From: GM7GCV1 sp965222065
GTDB taxonomy: Bacteria > Pseudomonadota > Gammaproteobacteria > Pseudomonadales > GM7GCV1
Assembly (NCBI GenBank): GCA_965222065.1
Contig: OZ244933.1
Location: forward strand, 744,001 to 808,000
Direction: 5' to 3'
DNA: 64,000 bases
Shown here: positions 34,201 to 42,147 of the stretch, in pieces
How positions within the stretch are numbered: the first letter of the stretch is position 1
How the letters are laid out: each line of letters begins with the position of its first letter
Notes under the pieces: model-generated
What the model was told of the DNA's origin: nothing
Databases searched by the model: none
What the model saw: only the letters and a program-made list of their open reading frames with translations
Program-made: the position numbers and the translations under genes

Positions 34201-37200
34201 TCCGAGTCCTCCGGGCACTTCGTAATCAAGAGCCGTTTACGACTATCGGATGATGCCTGGACAGAACACGTGGTTGGACGCATTTTGCACCAGGGAGCAA
34301 CGCCCCAGGTATTCAACCACTCATCTATTGATCTTTCGGCAACTCCGGAAGGCGTGATCCTTGAAGGTGAGCGGCACTATGAAATAGCAGCCAGTCTCGG
34401 GCTTAAATACGGCCCGTGCTTCCAGGGGATCAAGCAGGTATGGATTCATGGCGAGAGCGCGATCGCCAAAGTAACGACGCCGGATGGTATTCGGGATGGA
34501 CTGGAAAAACATGTACTTCATCCAGGCTATCTCGACTCCTGCTTCCAGGTACTTGTCGGATTGATGGCAAACCAGTTTGAAAATCGCGCCCCGAGCGCCA
34601 TGATCCCGGTACGGGTAGGTCGTTTACGCACCTATGCCAGCGGTGAAGTTCACTGGTTTAGAGCAACAATCACTCGTCAAAGCCCGCGATCTGTGCTGGC
34701 CAATTTTGAGCTTTTTGATGCAGACGGCCATTTGATGGCGGCAGCAGAAGACTGTCGCTTCCGGGCCGTGAAGTTTGCCCAGGAAGCGCAGGAAACCGGC
34801 ATCTACGAATACCTGCTTCAACCCAGACAAAATCCTTACGCCAAACGGGATAGTACCCCTCTCAAAACAGAGGCATTGGCCAAAACAGCTGAAAACATGC
34901 TCAACAGCGAGGCCCAAATTAAACGTCGGCAGACACTTTATTCTGAAGTTGTGCCTCTGCTGGACACCCTGATTGCCTGTTACGCTTATGAAGCGCTCGT
35001 CAGCTATGTGACTGATAATGGACAACTGCAACTTGACCCACTGTTCAATGACGGGGGTATAGAGCCCAGACACCAATTCCTGGTCTGTCGACTGCTGCAA
35101 ATTCTTGAAGAACAAGGTTGGGCAACCAAGGAAACAGATTTCTGGACACTTTCTCCTGCTGAAGAGATCCCTGACAGCCAATCTGTTTGGCTAACCCTTA
35201 TTGGGGACTATCCCGGCTTAATGCCGGAAGTACTGCTTGCGGGACGAGCCGGCACTAACCTCAATGACTTGTTATCGGGTAAACGCAATGCCGATGATAT
35301 TATCAAGCCGGGTAAAACCAGTGGGCTAAAAGACCACCTGGCCGATACCGCACTGAGTATTAAAGGCGCCATGGACAGCCTGGTCGACATCATTGCCCAA
35401 TGGTCCGGTGAACGAAACCAGTTTTTCCGTGTTCTCCACCTGGGTAATGGGCAGGGAAAACTCTGTCAGCGAATCATCAAGCTGCTTCCAACCAATTCTG
35501 ACTATCTGTACCTGAACGCCAATGCCGAAGTTTGTGGCAAAGTAGAAGCCCTGGCCGAAGATTTCCCCCAGGCCCAGGTAATGCAACTCGACTTCGAATC
35601 TTCTGACGACTGGCAGGCCTTTGTCGAGGAGCAAACGCCATTTGATCTGGTGATTGTTAACGAGACCCTGCATGCACATACACACCCGGATCGTTTGCTT
35701 GAATCCCTGCGTTCAGTCATGGCCCCGGAATCACTGCTACTTTGCATGGAAAAGAATCCATCGCGACTTGCAGATATCACCTTTGGTCTGGATGATGATT
35801 ACTGGCACAGAACGGCCAACCCGGAAAAACCGGTGCCATTGCGACTGCATGTCAAGGATTGGGCTAATTTAACCAAATCAGCCGGCTTTACTGATACCCA
35901 GGTGGTTAGCGATGACCCGGATGAAATTTCCGGGCCATATTTATTGCTTGCCAGAAACGAGCGCGGACCGGAAATACAGCCCGCAGAACAGCGATGGCTG
36001 GTGGTAACCGACTCCTCGGCAAATTCGAATTCCCTGGTCCAGGATCTGGTTGGAAAGCTTTCCAGTAATAACCCGGTTGTGCTGCTGTCTCATCAAGCCG
36101 GTTGCAATAAACTTGAAACGCCAGATGAAGGTAAACATATCCTGGATCTGGTCAATGGTAATTTTTCAGAAAATATTGACCGGCTGGAACTGGAAAGTGT
36201 CGACTCGGTACTCTTTCTCTGTGGACTGGATGAAGAGAAAGATCTTTCAAACAGCCTCAACCTGAGAACCGTGGCCGCATTGAACCTGGCCAAATTGCTC
36301 AGCCAGGCATCAGAGAGCTCGCGCTCGCTGCGTATTGTCACTTTGGGCGGCAACACTTCATCTATTGATAAAAAACAGCTCGCTGATTCAGCATTATGGG
36401 GCCTTGGCCGGGTTATCCGCAATGAAATTGCCAATATGGAATGCCTCCAGATTGACCTGGCCAGTGAACACCCCGGGAATCTGCTCGACGCCCTGGTCGA
36501 CGAATTGCACTTCCCCACCGTAGACGTTGAAGTCGTACTCAGGCAAAACCAGCGCTATGCACTGGAAATGCAGCCACGCCCACTTTCCAGGGAACAGGGT
36601 GAAGACTGGGACGGCCCGATAAAATTGGACTTTAGTGATCCGGGCCTGCTGAAAAACCTGCAGTGGGTTCCGATCGAAAATGAGTCGCCCGGTGAAGGCA
36701 AGCTCAAAATTCGTCCCATGGCTTCCGGCCTTAACTTCCGCGATGTGATGTACGCCATGGGACTGCTCTCTGACGAAGCGGTAGAAAGCGGCTTTTCCGG
36801 CCCTACCCTGGGGATGGAATTTGCCGGTATCGTTGAGGCCGTCGGTAAAAACGTCGACGGTTTTAATGTCGGTGATCAAGTCATGGGCTTTGGCCCTGCC
36901 TGTTTCAGCACCCAGCTCATTACTTCGGCAAGTGCTGTTGCACCCATGCCGAAAACCTGGCTATTTGAAGAAGCAGCCACTATCCCCACTACCTTCTTTA
37001 CCGCGTACTACGCCCTGGATCATCTGGCACGATTACAGGAAGGCGAGCGTGTGTTGATTCATGGTGGTGCCGGTGGTGTCGGTATCGCTGCTATCCAGTT
37101 AGCCCATTATTTGGGGGCTGAAGTTTTTGTCACCGCCGGTTCCGACGAGAAGCGCGATTTCGTGCGCCTGATGGGTGCCGATCATGTCCTCGACTCGCGC

Positions 37201-38871
37201 AGTCTGGATTTTGCCGATGACATCATGGAACTGACCCACGGCGAAGGGGTGGATGTCATCCTGAATTCACTGGCCGGGGAAGCCATCAATAAAAACCTTA
37301 AAATCCTGCGTCCATTTGGCCGTTTCCTCGAACTGGGTAAACGTGATTTTTACGAGAACTCGCGAATTGGCCTGCGTCCATTCCGCAACAATATTTCCTA
37401 CTTTGGGATTGATGCCGACCAACTCATGGTTGAGAAGCCCAAACTGGCCGAGCGTATTTTCAGCGACCTGATGGTTATCTTTGAAGAGGGAGCACTGCGT
37501 CCCCTGCCCTACAGGGTGTTTAATGCGACACGAGCGGAAGAGGCCTTCCGCTATATGCAACAGGCCCGACAGATCGGCAAGATCCTGATCAACTATGAGG
37601 ACCTGCCCAAAGTTAAGCGGCCAGTCAAAGAGCAGGCAAACCACTTGCAACTGGATACCGAAGCCACTTACCTGGTAACCGGCGGGCTGGGCGGCTTTGG
37701 ACTGGAAACAGCAAAGTTCCTGGCCCGTAAAGGTGCCAGGCATCTAACGTTAATCAGCCGGTCCGGCGCTACACCAGAAAACGCCATTGACTCATTTAAT
37801 GAGTTGGTGCAAATGGATGTTGAACTCACTTGCCTGGCCGTGGATGTCACCGATAAGGCACAGCTGACAGAACTTTTCAAAAAGTTTGGTACCTCCCTGC
37901 CGCCACTAAAAGGCATCATTCATGCAGCAACTGTTTTCGATGATGCATTGTTGCAAAACCTCGACGCGGAGCGCATGCGTAAGGTCATTGATCCCAAAGT
38001 GATTGGCGGCTGGCATTTACACGAACTCAGCCAAAATCAACCGCTGGATATGTTTGTGGTTTACAGCTCGGTAACCACCTATTTTGGCAACCCGGGTCAG
38101 GGCAACTATGTGGCGGCCAACAGCGCGCTTGAAGGCCTTATTGAATTACGCAAAAGCCAGGGGCTTTGTGGCCTGTTTGTTGCCTGGGGGGCCATCAGCG
38201 ACGCCGGCTTCCTGGCCAGGAATGAAGAGGTTAAGGATGCATTGCAGGCGAGATTGGGGGGATCGTCTCTCACATCAAGTCATGCGCTCTCTATCCTCGA
38301 GGAGCTGTTATTAAGTGACCGCACAGGATGTGCCGTGATGGATATTAACTGGGGGCCAATGAAGCGCTTTCTGCCAATATCCAGTGCCAACCAATATCGA
38401 ATCCTTAACTGGATTGCTGCCCGACAAGGCGGCGACGAAGATCAGGGCGAGGATATTCGCGAATTACTCAAAGGACTTGATCACGAAGAGGCACTGGCCA
38501 AGGTCGCAGAGTTACTCTCTCGCGAAATAGGCCATATTCTGCGTATTCCTGCAGACAAACTTGACCAGCAGGCTTCCGTTTTCGATTTGGGAATGGACTC
38601 ACTGATGGGTGTAGAGTTGGCTATGGCTGTGGAAAAACGCTTTAACGTTAATATGCCTGCCATGGCCTTGTCAGAAGGACCCTCTATACTGCGTTTATCG
38701 GAACGCATTATCCAGAAACTCATGGGAACCGAGACAGAGCAGGAAGATGCCCAGTCTTCTGATAGTGTCCGTCGCCTCGCCAGTGTTCACAATGAAAATC
38801 TTGGTGATGAAGGCCTGGAAGAGCTAAGCAGTAAAATGAAATCCTCAGATAAAAGCAGCAACATCCTGTAA
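31249..38871 (+). CDS. Highly reducing type I polyketide synthase (KS-AT-DH-MT-ER-KR-ACP)
   Basis: 2540 residues in one module. KS: Cys177 in DTACSSS, His312, His352. AT: Ser626 in GHSVGE and YAFH ending at His731, features that suggest malonyl-CoA. DH: HVVGNGEVMP from His928 and Asp1096 in HPGYLDSC. A methyltransferase-like domain follows at about 1385-1560 (LGNGQG; NETLHAH), with a weak SAM motif, then a structural pseudo-KR, an ER with HGGAGGVG at 1938-1945, a KR with TGGLGGFG at 2144-2151, Ser2274, Tyr2287 and Asn2291, and an ACP with Ser2451 in GMDSL. No thioesterase is present. The protein should make a fully reduced fatty-acyl-like chain iteratively, released by the oxoamine synthase that follows after 20 bases. 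The 155-base gap before it probably carries its own promoter. Confidence 0.95.
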   Translation: MPNKKQRIAIVGMAFRFPGDIDNQEKFWDALTTKKDLVTEVGEDRWDTRILKHSRKSEAGKSYVFSAGQLNRIQEFDAQFFGISPREAAQMDPQQRILLELTWEAMENAAVNPETLEGSDTAVYVGIASTDYAQRRMDDFSSADAYSMTGATASIASNRISYIFDLHGPSMSIDTACSSSLVALHQACNSIWKGEASKALVGGVNLLLHPFGFVGFSKASMLSPNGRCRAFDADGNGYVRSEGCSVLYLKPLEQAEKDGDRIHAVIVNTGVNSDGRTNGITMPSFDGQSALLKKVYEDADINVNEIDYIEAHGTGTSVGDPIEATAIGETLAKLRSHKHFLPIGSVKTNVGHMETASGMAGIVKTILCLKHRAVPANLHFDTPNPNIDFDGLNIRVVDEFSNFAESEKPLIAGVNSFGFGGANSHVILEEYRDTRERSEEIPEDIDIPPLFLSAACPAALKQMAEQYADFLRTNSAWYYDIAYQLAHKRAHLNNGLAVKAKSVSGLIRALRSYIEGAENSPVVTQTLVNKQASLAFIYSGNGSQWLGMGRELYAADSFFAERLREVDSLLSEHVDYSIIEELHAEPENSRFHLTEIAQPALFAVQVGITEWLADQGVKPKAVAGHSVGEVTAAWAAGALSLKQAVHVIVERSAAQGMTRGTGRMAAMGLSLEDTESLIAELGLSNQVEIAGMNSPKSVTLAGPLPALQKLETLAEQRDIFYRILDLDYAFHSKYMEPVKDRLLTSLESLRPGQTSVPMYSTVTGNQIDGRKFTAQYWWDNVRQPVAFGKAVETMIEDGFHVFMDVGPHPIMRGYLNECLRHANVRGLVSPTLLRKSDEVQDIQRALLSVHLAGAYMDLDKHFPVCGTHIDLPTYPWQHQEYWHDVTNEGYNLTGRKIEHPLLGYRLKPGLPQWEMHLDSESVPYLADHVVGNGEVMPAAAYAEMALAAAKIWYEEGDYHELEDLEIRSPLLFEADQLRTVRFELSESSGHFVIKSRLRLSDDAWTEHVVGRILHQGATPQVFNHSSIDLSATPEGVILEGERHYEIAASLGLKYGPCFQGIKQVWIHGESAIAKVTTPDGIRDGLEKHVLHPGYLDSCFQVLVGLMANQFENRAPSAMIPVRVGRLRTYASGEVHWFRATITRQSPRSVLANFELFDADGHLMAAAEDCRFRAVKFAQEAQETGIYEYLLQPRQNPYAKRDSTPLKTEALAKTAENMLNSEAQIKRRQTLYSEVVPLLDTLIACYAYEALVSYVTDNGQLQLDPLFNDGGIEPRHQFLVCRLLQILEEQGWATKETDFWTLSPAEEIPDSQSVWLTLIGDYPGLMPEVLLAGRAGTNLNDLLSGKRNADDIIKPGKTSGLKDHLADTALSIKGAMDSLVDIIAQWSGERNQFFRVLHLGNGQGKLCQRIIKLLPTNSDYLYLNANAEVCGKVEALAEDFPQAQVMQLDFESSDDWQAFVEEQTPFDLVIVNETLHAHTHPDRLLESLRSVMAPESLLLCMEKNPSRLADITFGLDDDYWHRTANPEKPVPLRLHVKDWANLTKSAGFTDTQVVSDDPDEISGPYLLLARNERGPEIQPAEQRWLVVTDSSANSNSLVQDLVGKLSSNNPVVLLSHQAGCNKLETPDEGKHILDLVNGNFSENIDRLELESVDSVLFLCGLDEEKDLSNSLNLRTVAALNLAKLLSQASESSRSLRIVTLGGNTSSIDKKQLADSALWGLGRVIRNEIANMECLQIDLASEHPGNLLDALVDELHFPTVDVEVVLRQNQRYALEMQPRPLSREQGEDWDGPIKLDFSDPGLLKNLQWVPIENESPGEGKLKIRPMASGLNFRDVMYAMGLLSDEAVESGFSGPTLGMEFAGIVEAVGKNVDGFNVGDQVMGFGPACFSTQLITSASAVAPMPKTWLFEEAATIPTTFFTAYYALDHLARLQEGERVLIHGGAGGVGIAAIQLAHYLGAEVFVTAGSDEKRDFVRLMGADHVLDSRSLDFADDIMELTHGEGVDVILNSLAGEAINKNLKILRPFGRFLELGKRDFYENSRIGLRPFRNNISYFGIDADQLMVEKPKLAERIFSDLMVIFEEGALRPLPYRVFNATRAEEAFRYMQQARQIGKILINYEDLPKVKRPVKEQANHLQLDTEATYLVTGGLGGFGLETAKFLARKGARHLTLISRSGATPENAIDSFNELVQMDVELTCLAVDVTDKAQLTELFKKFGTSLPPLKGIIHAATVFDDALLQNLDAERMRKVIDPKVIGGWHLHELSQNQPLDMFVVYSSVTTYFGNPGQGNYVAANSALEGLIELRKSQGLCGLFVAWGAISDAGFLARNEEVKDALQARLGGSSLTSSHALSILEELLLSDRTGCAVMDINWGPMKRFLPISSANQYRILNWIAARQGGDEDQGEDIRELLKGLDHEEALAKVAELLSREIGHILRIPADKLDQQASVFDLGMDSLMGVELAMAVEKRFNVNMPAMALSEGPSILRLSERIIQKLMGTETEQEDAQSSDSVRRLASVHNENLGDEGLEELSSKMKSSDKSSNIL

Positions 38872-38891
38872 AGGGATATGGTATCCAGAGT

Positions 38892-40253
38892 ATGAGCAAA
38901 GAAAAAAAATCGCTTTTTGGCCTTTCCGGCCAGGCCAAGGAACGGCTGATACAAGCGGCTCTGGATAAACGCAGCGAGTCTGCTGGCAAACAGCAGGATC
39001 AGGAGGACGCCCACTCCCGTTTTTCCAGTGAGCGACGCCTGAAAATTGACCCGGCACTTTGCCGCTTTGACAGCTATCCAAATTACAAGGACATGCTGAT
39101 ACAGAAGGCGGCGTCAGAACAACTTGGGCTGGAAAATCCCTTTTTCAGGGTCCACGAGGGTATTGCCGCCGATACCTCGGTCGTCAACGGACAAGAGTGC
39201 ATCAACTTCAGCAGCTACAACTATCTGGGACTCAGTGGTGATCAACGAGTCATGCAGGCAGCCAAGGACGCTATTGACCAGTACGGCACATCAGCGTCTG
39301 CCAGTCGGCCGGTATCGGGCGAACGCCCCATACAAAGACAGCTGGAGAAAAAGCTGGCCGCATTCTATGGTACCGAGGACTCAGTGGTTTTTGTCAGTGG
39401 TCATGCCACCAACGTATCAACCATCGGCTACCTGTTTGGACCCAACGATCTGGTAATCCATGATTCACTGATACACAACAGTGTGTTGATGGGAATCCAG
39501 CTCTCCGGCGCCTTTCGCTTGTCATTCCCCCACAATGACTGGAAAGCCCTCGACCGCATCCTGTCGGAACGCCGCAAGGATTACCAGCGCGTCCTGATTG
39601 TGACCGAAGGGATTTACAGCATGGATGGCGACTACCCGGACCTTCCCAAATTTATCGACATCAAAAAGCGCCATAAAGCGTTTTTGATGGTCGATGAAGC
39701 CCATTCACTGGGCGTGATGGGCGATCGTGGCAAGGGAATCGCCGAGCATTTCGATATTGCCGGTTCTGACGTCGACATATGGATGGGCACGCTTAGCAAA
39801 ACGCTGGGCAGCTGTGGCGGCTACATTGCGGGTGAAAAAGCACTGGTAGACCACCTCAAATTTGCGGCACCAGGTTTTCTTTACAGTGTCGGTATTTCGC
39901 CACCCCTGGCTGCGGCCTCACTAAAAGCACTGGAAATACTGGAGCAGGAGCCGCATCGGGTACGCCACATTCAGCACAATGGCGAGTTTTTCAAACAGCG
40001 TGCCGATGAGGCAGGACTGGATACCGGCCTAAGCATGGGCCTGTCTATCACTCCGCTGATTATTGGCAGCTCAATCAAGGCGACTCGCCTGTCCAATCTT
40101 CTGTTCGAAAAAGGGATTAATGTACAACCAATCATTTACCCGGCAGTGGAAGAGCGTGCCGCCCGTTTGCGGTTTTTCATTTGCACCACACATACCGAAG
40201 AGCAGATAGAACACACCATCAACATTGTTCGGGACCAACTGGCAAAAATTTAG
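38892..40253 (+). CDS. Alpha-oxoamine synthase (PKS-releasing, AONS/SPT fold)
   Basis: PLP enzyme of the 8-amino-7-oxononanoate / serine palmitoyltransferase family, 453 residues. The PLP lysine is K303 (TLSKTLGSCGGYIAG); VDEAHSLGVMGDRGKG and VSGHATNVSTIGYL are also diagnostic. A polar extension of about 60 residues precedes the catalytic fold. Such enzymes condense an acyl thioester with an amino acid and lose CO2, giving a 2-amino-3-ketone. Placed directly behind a PKS without thioesterase, it most likely off-loads the ACP-bound chain, as fungal Fum8p or bacterial PigH do. A role in biotin synthesis is unlikely from context. The amino acid used is unknown. Confidence 0.9.
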   Translation: MSKEKKSLFGLSGQAKERLIQAALDKRSESAGKQQDQEDAHSRFSSERRLKIDPALCRFDSYPNYKDMLIQKAASEQLGLENPFFRVHEGIAADTSVVNGQECINFSSYNYLGLSGDQRVMQAAKDAIDQYGTSASASRPVSGERPIQRQLEKKLAAFYGTEDSVVFVSGHATNVSTIGYLFGPNDLVIHDSLIHNSVLMGIQLSGAFRLSFPHNDWKALDRILSERRKDYQRVLIVTEGIYSMDGDYPDLPKFIDIKKRHKAFLMVDEAHSLGVMGDRGKGIAEHFDIAGSDVDIWMGTLSKTLGSCGGYIAGEKALVDHLKFAAPGFLYSVGISPPLAAASLKALEILEQEPHRVRHIQHNGEFFKQRADEAGLDTGLSMGLSITPLIIGSSIKATRLSNLLFEKGINVQPIIYPAVEERAARLRFFICTTHTEEQIEHTINIVRDQLAKI

Positions 40254-40277
40254 GGGACTCCCCGGGGAAAGGCAACC

Positions 40278-41075
40278 GTGACCAAAACCCGTGTCCTTCT
40301 GTGCACCAGCGGCGGAATATGTGGCAGTCTGAGTCTTCAGGCGCTGCTGAAAATGGAAGACGTCGACGTTGTCGGCCTGTTCGTTTCAACCCGCACGCGC
40401 ACTCGACATGGCCATTTTATTGGCGATGCCATGCGCATTGCCCGGACTTCCGGCCTCAACTATGCCTGCTATCTCGCCATGGGAACCACAGTGTTTGATG
40501 GACTGCGTATTCCCGGAACCCTGCCAACCATAAACCAGCTGGCCCGGAAATATGGCATTCCCGATTTTCGTTCCGCAGACATAAATTCAGAGAGTGTGCA
40601 AAACTGGCTGAAAGAAAACAAGCCGGATGTCTTGTTATCCAGTTTCTTTAACCTGAAGCTATCCCCTGCCACGCTCAGCATCCCTGTTCGTGCAGCAGTA
40701 AACCTACACCCGGCCTTGCTGCCTGCCTACAAGGGAGTTGATCCCGTTTTTTATTATTTTTTGAATAATGAGAACAAACTGGGCGTTAGCCTGCATCAAA
40801 TGGCAGACGAATTTGATACCGGGAAGATTTTGGCGCAGACCAGCATATCTGTGATCCCCAGCCGCTCGGTATTCTGGCACAACACCGAACTGTTCCGCGT
40901 CGGCCTCAGGCTGTTTCAGGAATGGATACGTGGGAACACAACAGAACCAGCGGTGACAAACACCCCGGTGACAGATCAATACGATTCCTGGCCAACACCC
41001 CCTCAGGCAAATCAGCTTCAACAACCCCTTTGGCGCTTCACCGATCTATGGGAACAATCCCGCCGCCCTTTTTAG
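40278..41075 (+). CDS. Formyltransferase-fold protein
   Basis: 265 residues related to methionyl-tRNA and sugar N-formyltransferases that use 10-formyl-tetrahydrofolate. The catalytic Asn-His-Asp triad is seen as N142 and H144 in VNLHPALLPAYKG and D180 in DEFDTG, with the 36-residue His-Asp spacing of the family. It starts with GTG, 11 bases behind AAAGG and 24 bases behind the oxoamine synthase. It may N-formylate the amine that enzyme makes, or an amino sugar of the capsule; the first is suggested only by operon position. Confidence 0.82.
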   Translation: MTKTRVLLCTSGGICGSLSLQALLKMEDVDVVGLFVSTRTRTRHGHFIGDAMRIARTSGLNYACYLAMGTTVFDGLRIPGTLPTINQLARKYGIPDFRSADINSESVQNWLKENKPDVLLSSFFNLKLSPATLSIPVRAAVNLHPALLPAYKGVDPVFYYFLNNENKLGVSLHQMADEFDTGKILAQTSISVIPSRSVFWHNTELFRVGLRLFQEWIRGNTTEPAVTNTPVTDQYDSWPTPPQANQLQQPLWRFTDLWEQSRRPF

Positions 41076-41083
41076 TTCCCAAA

Positions 41084-42094
41084 TCAGACAGGCGAGCGGC
41101 ACTTGGTGGTTGATTCATGGTGCTTGTTCACCTGTTTTTCCGCAAGCCGGTCCAGCCATCGCCAGCCAGGCACAGGCAACAGGAAAAACGGATTGATACG
41201 ATTACTGAAAGCCATCGACAGCCGGGTGGTATTGGGGCTGGCTTCGCCACGTCGGTGAAACCCGTAGGTGTCGGCAACCACCAGTGTATTTGCCCTCACC
41301 TCCATGGATTTAACCGGACCGTAGCCCAGTGATTCCAATTCCGATTCCTTGGCCCGCAAGGACCCACGCCGGGCGTAGGCCGCTCCTTCCTCCTTTACGC
41401 CGAGACTCTGTCGATACTCCCACTTGAGTCGTCTCCAGGTCAGTCGATTCGACCCCTCAACGTATTCAAATGGCCCCTTCCCGCGATCAACATCTTCGAG
41501 AAACAGCCATGCTTTCATGGTCGGGTGGAATGTATCCGAGTGAAAATACTTTTGCGGGTCATCGTCGCGCGCGCCGCCGACATTAACCACCCGTAGAAAA
41601 TCCATCCAGGGGGTTAATCCACAGGCAGCCACATACTTCATGACCCGATTAAGAAACGCATTTCCTGCCAGCTTTCTGCAAGCGGGCAGTGATTGTTGGC
41701 GGCGGGAGTCGAGATAAACAAACTCCGTCGTAGTATCGCCCTGGACAAAATAACGCACTTCAGGCCAGGGTCCCTGGGCTTCTTTTTGCAACGCCTGAAA
41801 ATCGGATTCCGACAACGCCTGCTCAATGATGATATAACCGCGCTGGCGAAATTGTTTTTTCATGTCCGACGGAAGCCCCAAACCAAGGATAAATCGGCGA
41901 ACTCCGGTTAAACTGTGCGCCAGAATAACCCGTAATACGTGCAGGCCAAGACGATTAAGTCGCTGGCTGCCAATAAGGGGGTTGGCCTCAAAAGATTTTG
42001 CTTCGGTGAAGATTTCCAAAAACCAGATGGGAAACCGACGTACGCTTGATATTTTTTTCATGGACCCGGGTGACATGTTGAACATTGCAATCAT
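41084..42094 (-). CDS. Phytanoyl-CoA dioxygenase (PhyH) family oxygenase 2
   Basis: 336 residues. The iron ligands are H185-x-D187 (YFHSDTFHP) and H280 (YGFHRRGE), with R291 as the likely 2-oxoglutarate-binding arginine. A positively charged, partly hydrophobic N-terminal stretch of about 75 residues precedes the domain. The ATG at 42094 has GGTGA 8 bases upstream; in-frame ATGs follow at 42085 and 42076. It runs opposite to the formyltransferase and diverges from kpsC, so it is probably a separate transcript. It shares little beyond the metal motif with the PhyH at 28418, suggesting a different substrate. Confidence 0.82.
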   Translation of the reverse strand: MIAMFNMSPGSMKKISSVRRFPIWFLEIFTEAKSFEANPLIGSQRLNRLGLHVLRVILAHSLTGVRRFILGLGLPSDMKKQFRQRGYIIIEQALSESDFQALQKEAQGPWPEVRYFVQGDTTTEFVYLDSRRQQSLPACRKLAGNAFLNRVMKYVAACGLTPWMDFLRVVNVGGARDDDPQKYFHSDTFHPTMKAWLFLEDVDRGKGPFEYVEGSNRLTWRRLKWEYRQSLGVKEEGAAYARRGSLRAKESELESLGYGPVKSMEVRANTLVVADTYGFHRRGEASPNTTRLSMAFSNRINPFFLLPVPGWRWLDRLAEKQVNKHHESTTKCRSPV

Positions 42095-42147
42095 ACCAAT
42101 TTCACCAGTCAAATATGGATCTCTTCCGGACTCAATAAAAACCGCCT

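Noticed and set aside
34624..35181. 185-codon open frame on the minus strand inside the PKS gene
   Set aside because: Antisense to conserved PKS sequence; several similar frames occur along the same gene and none shows a protein family.
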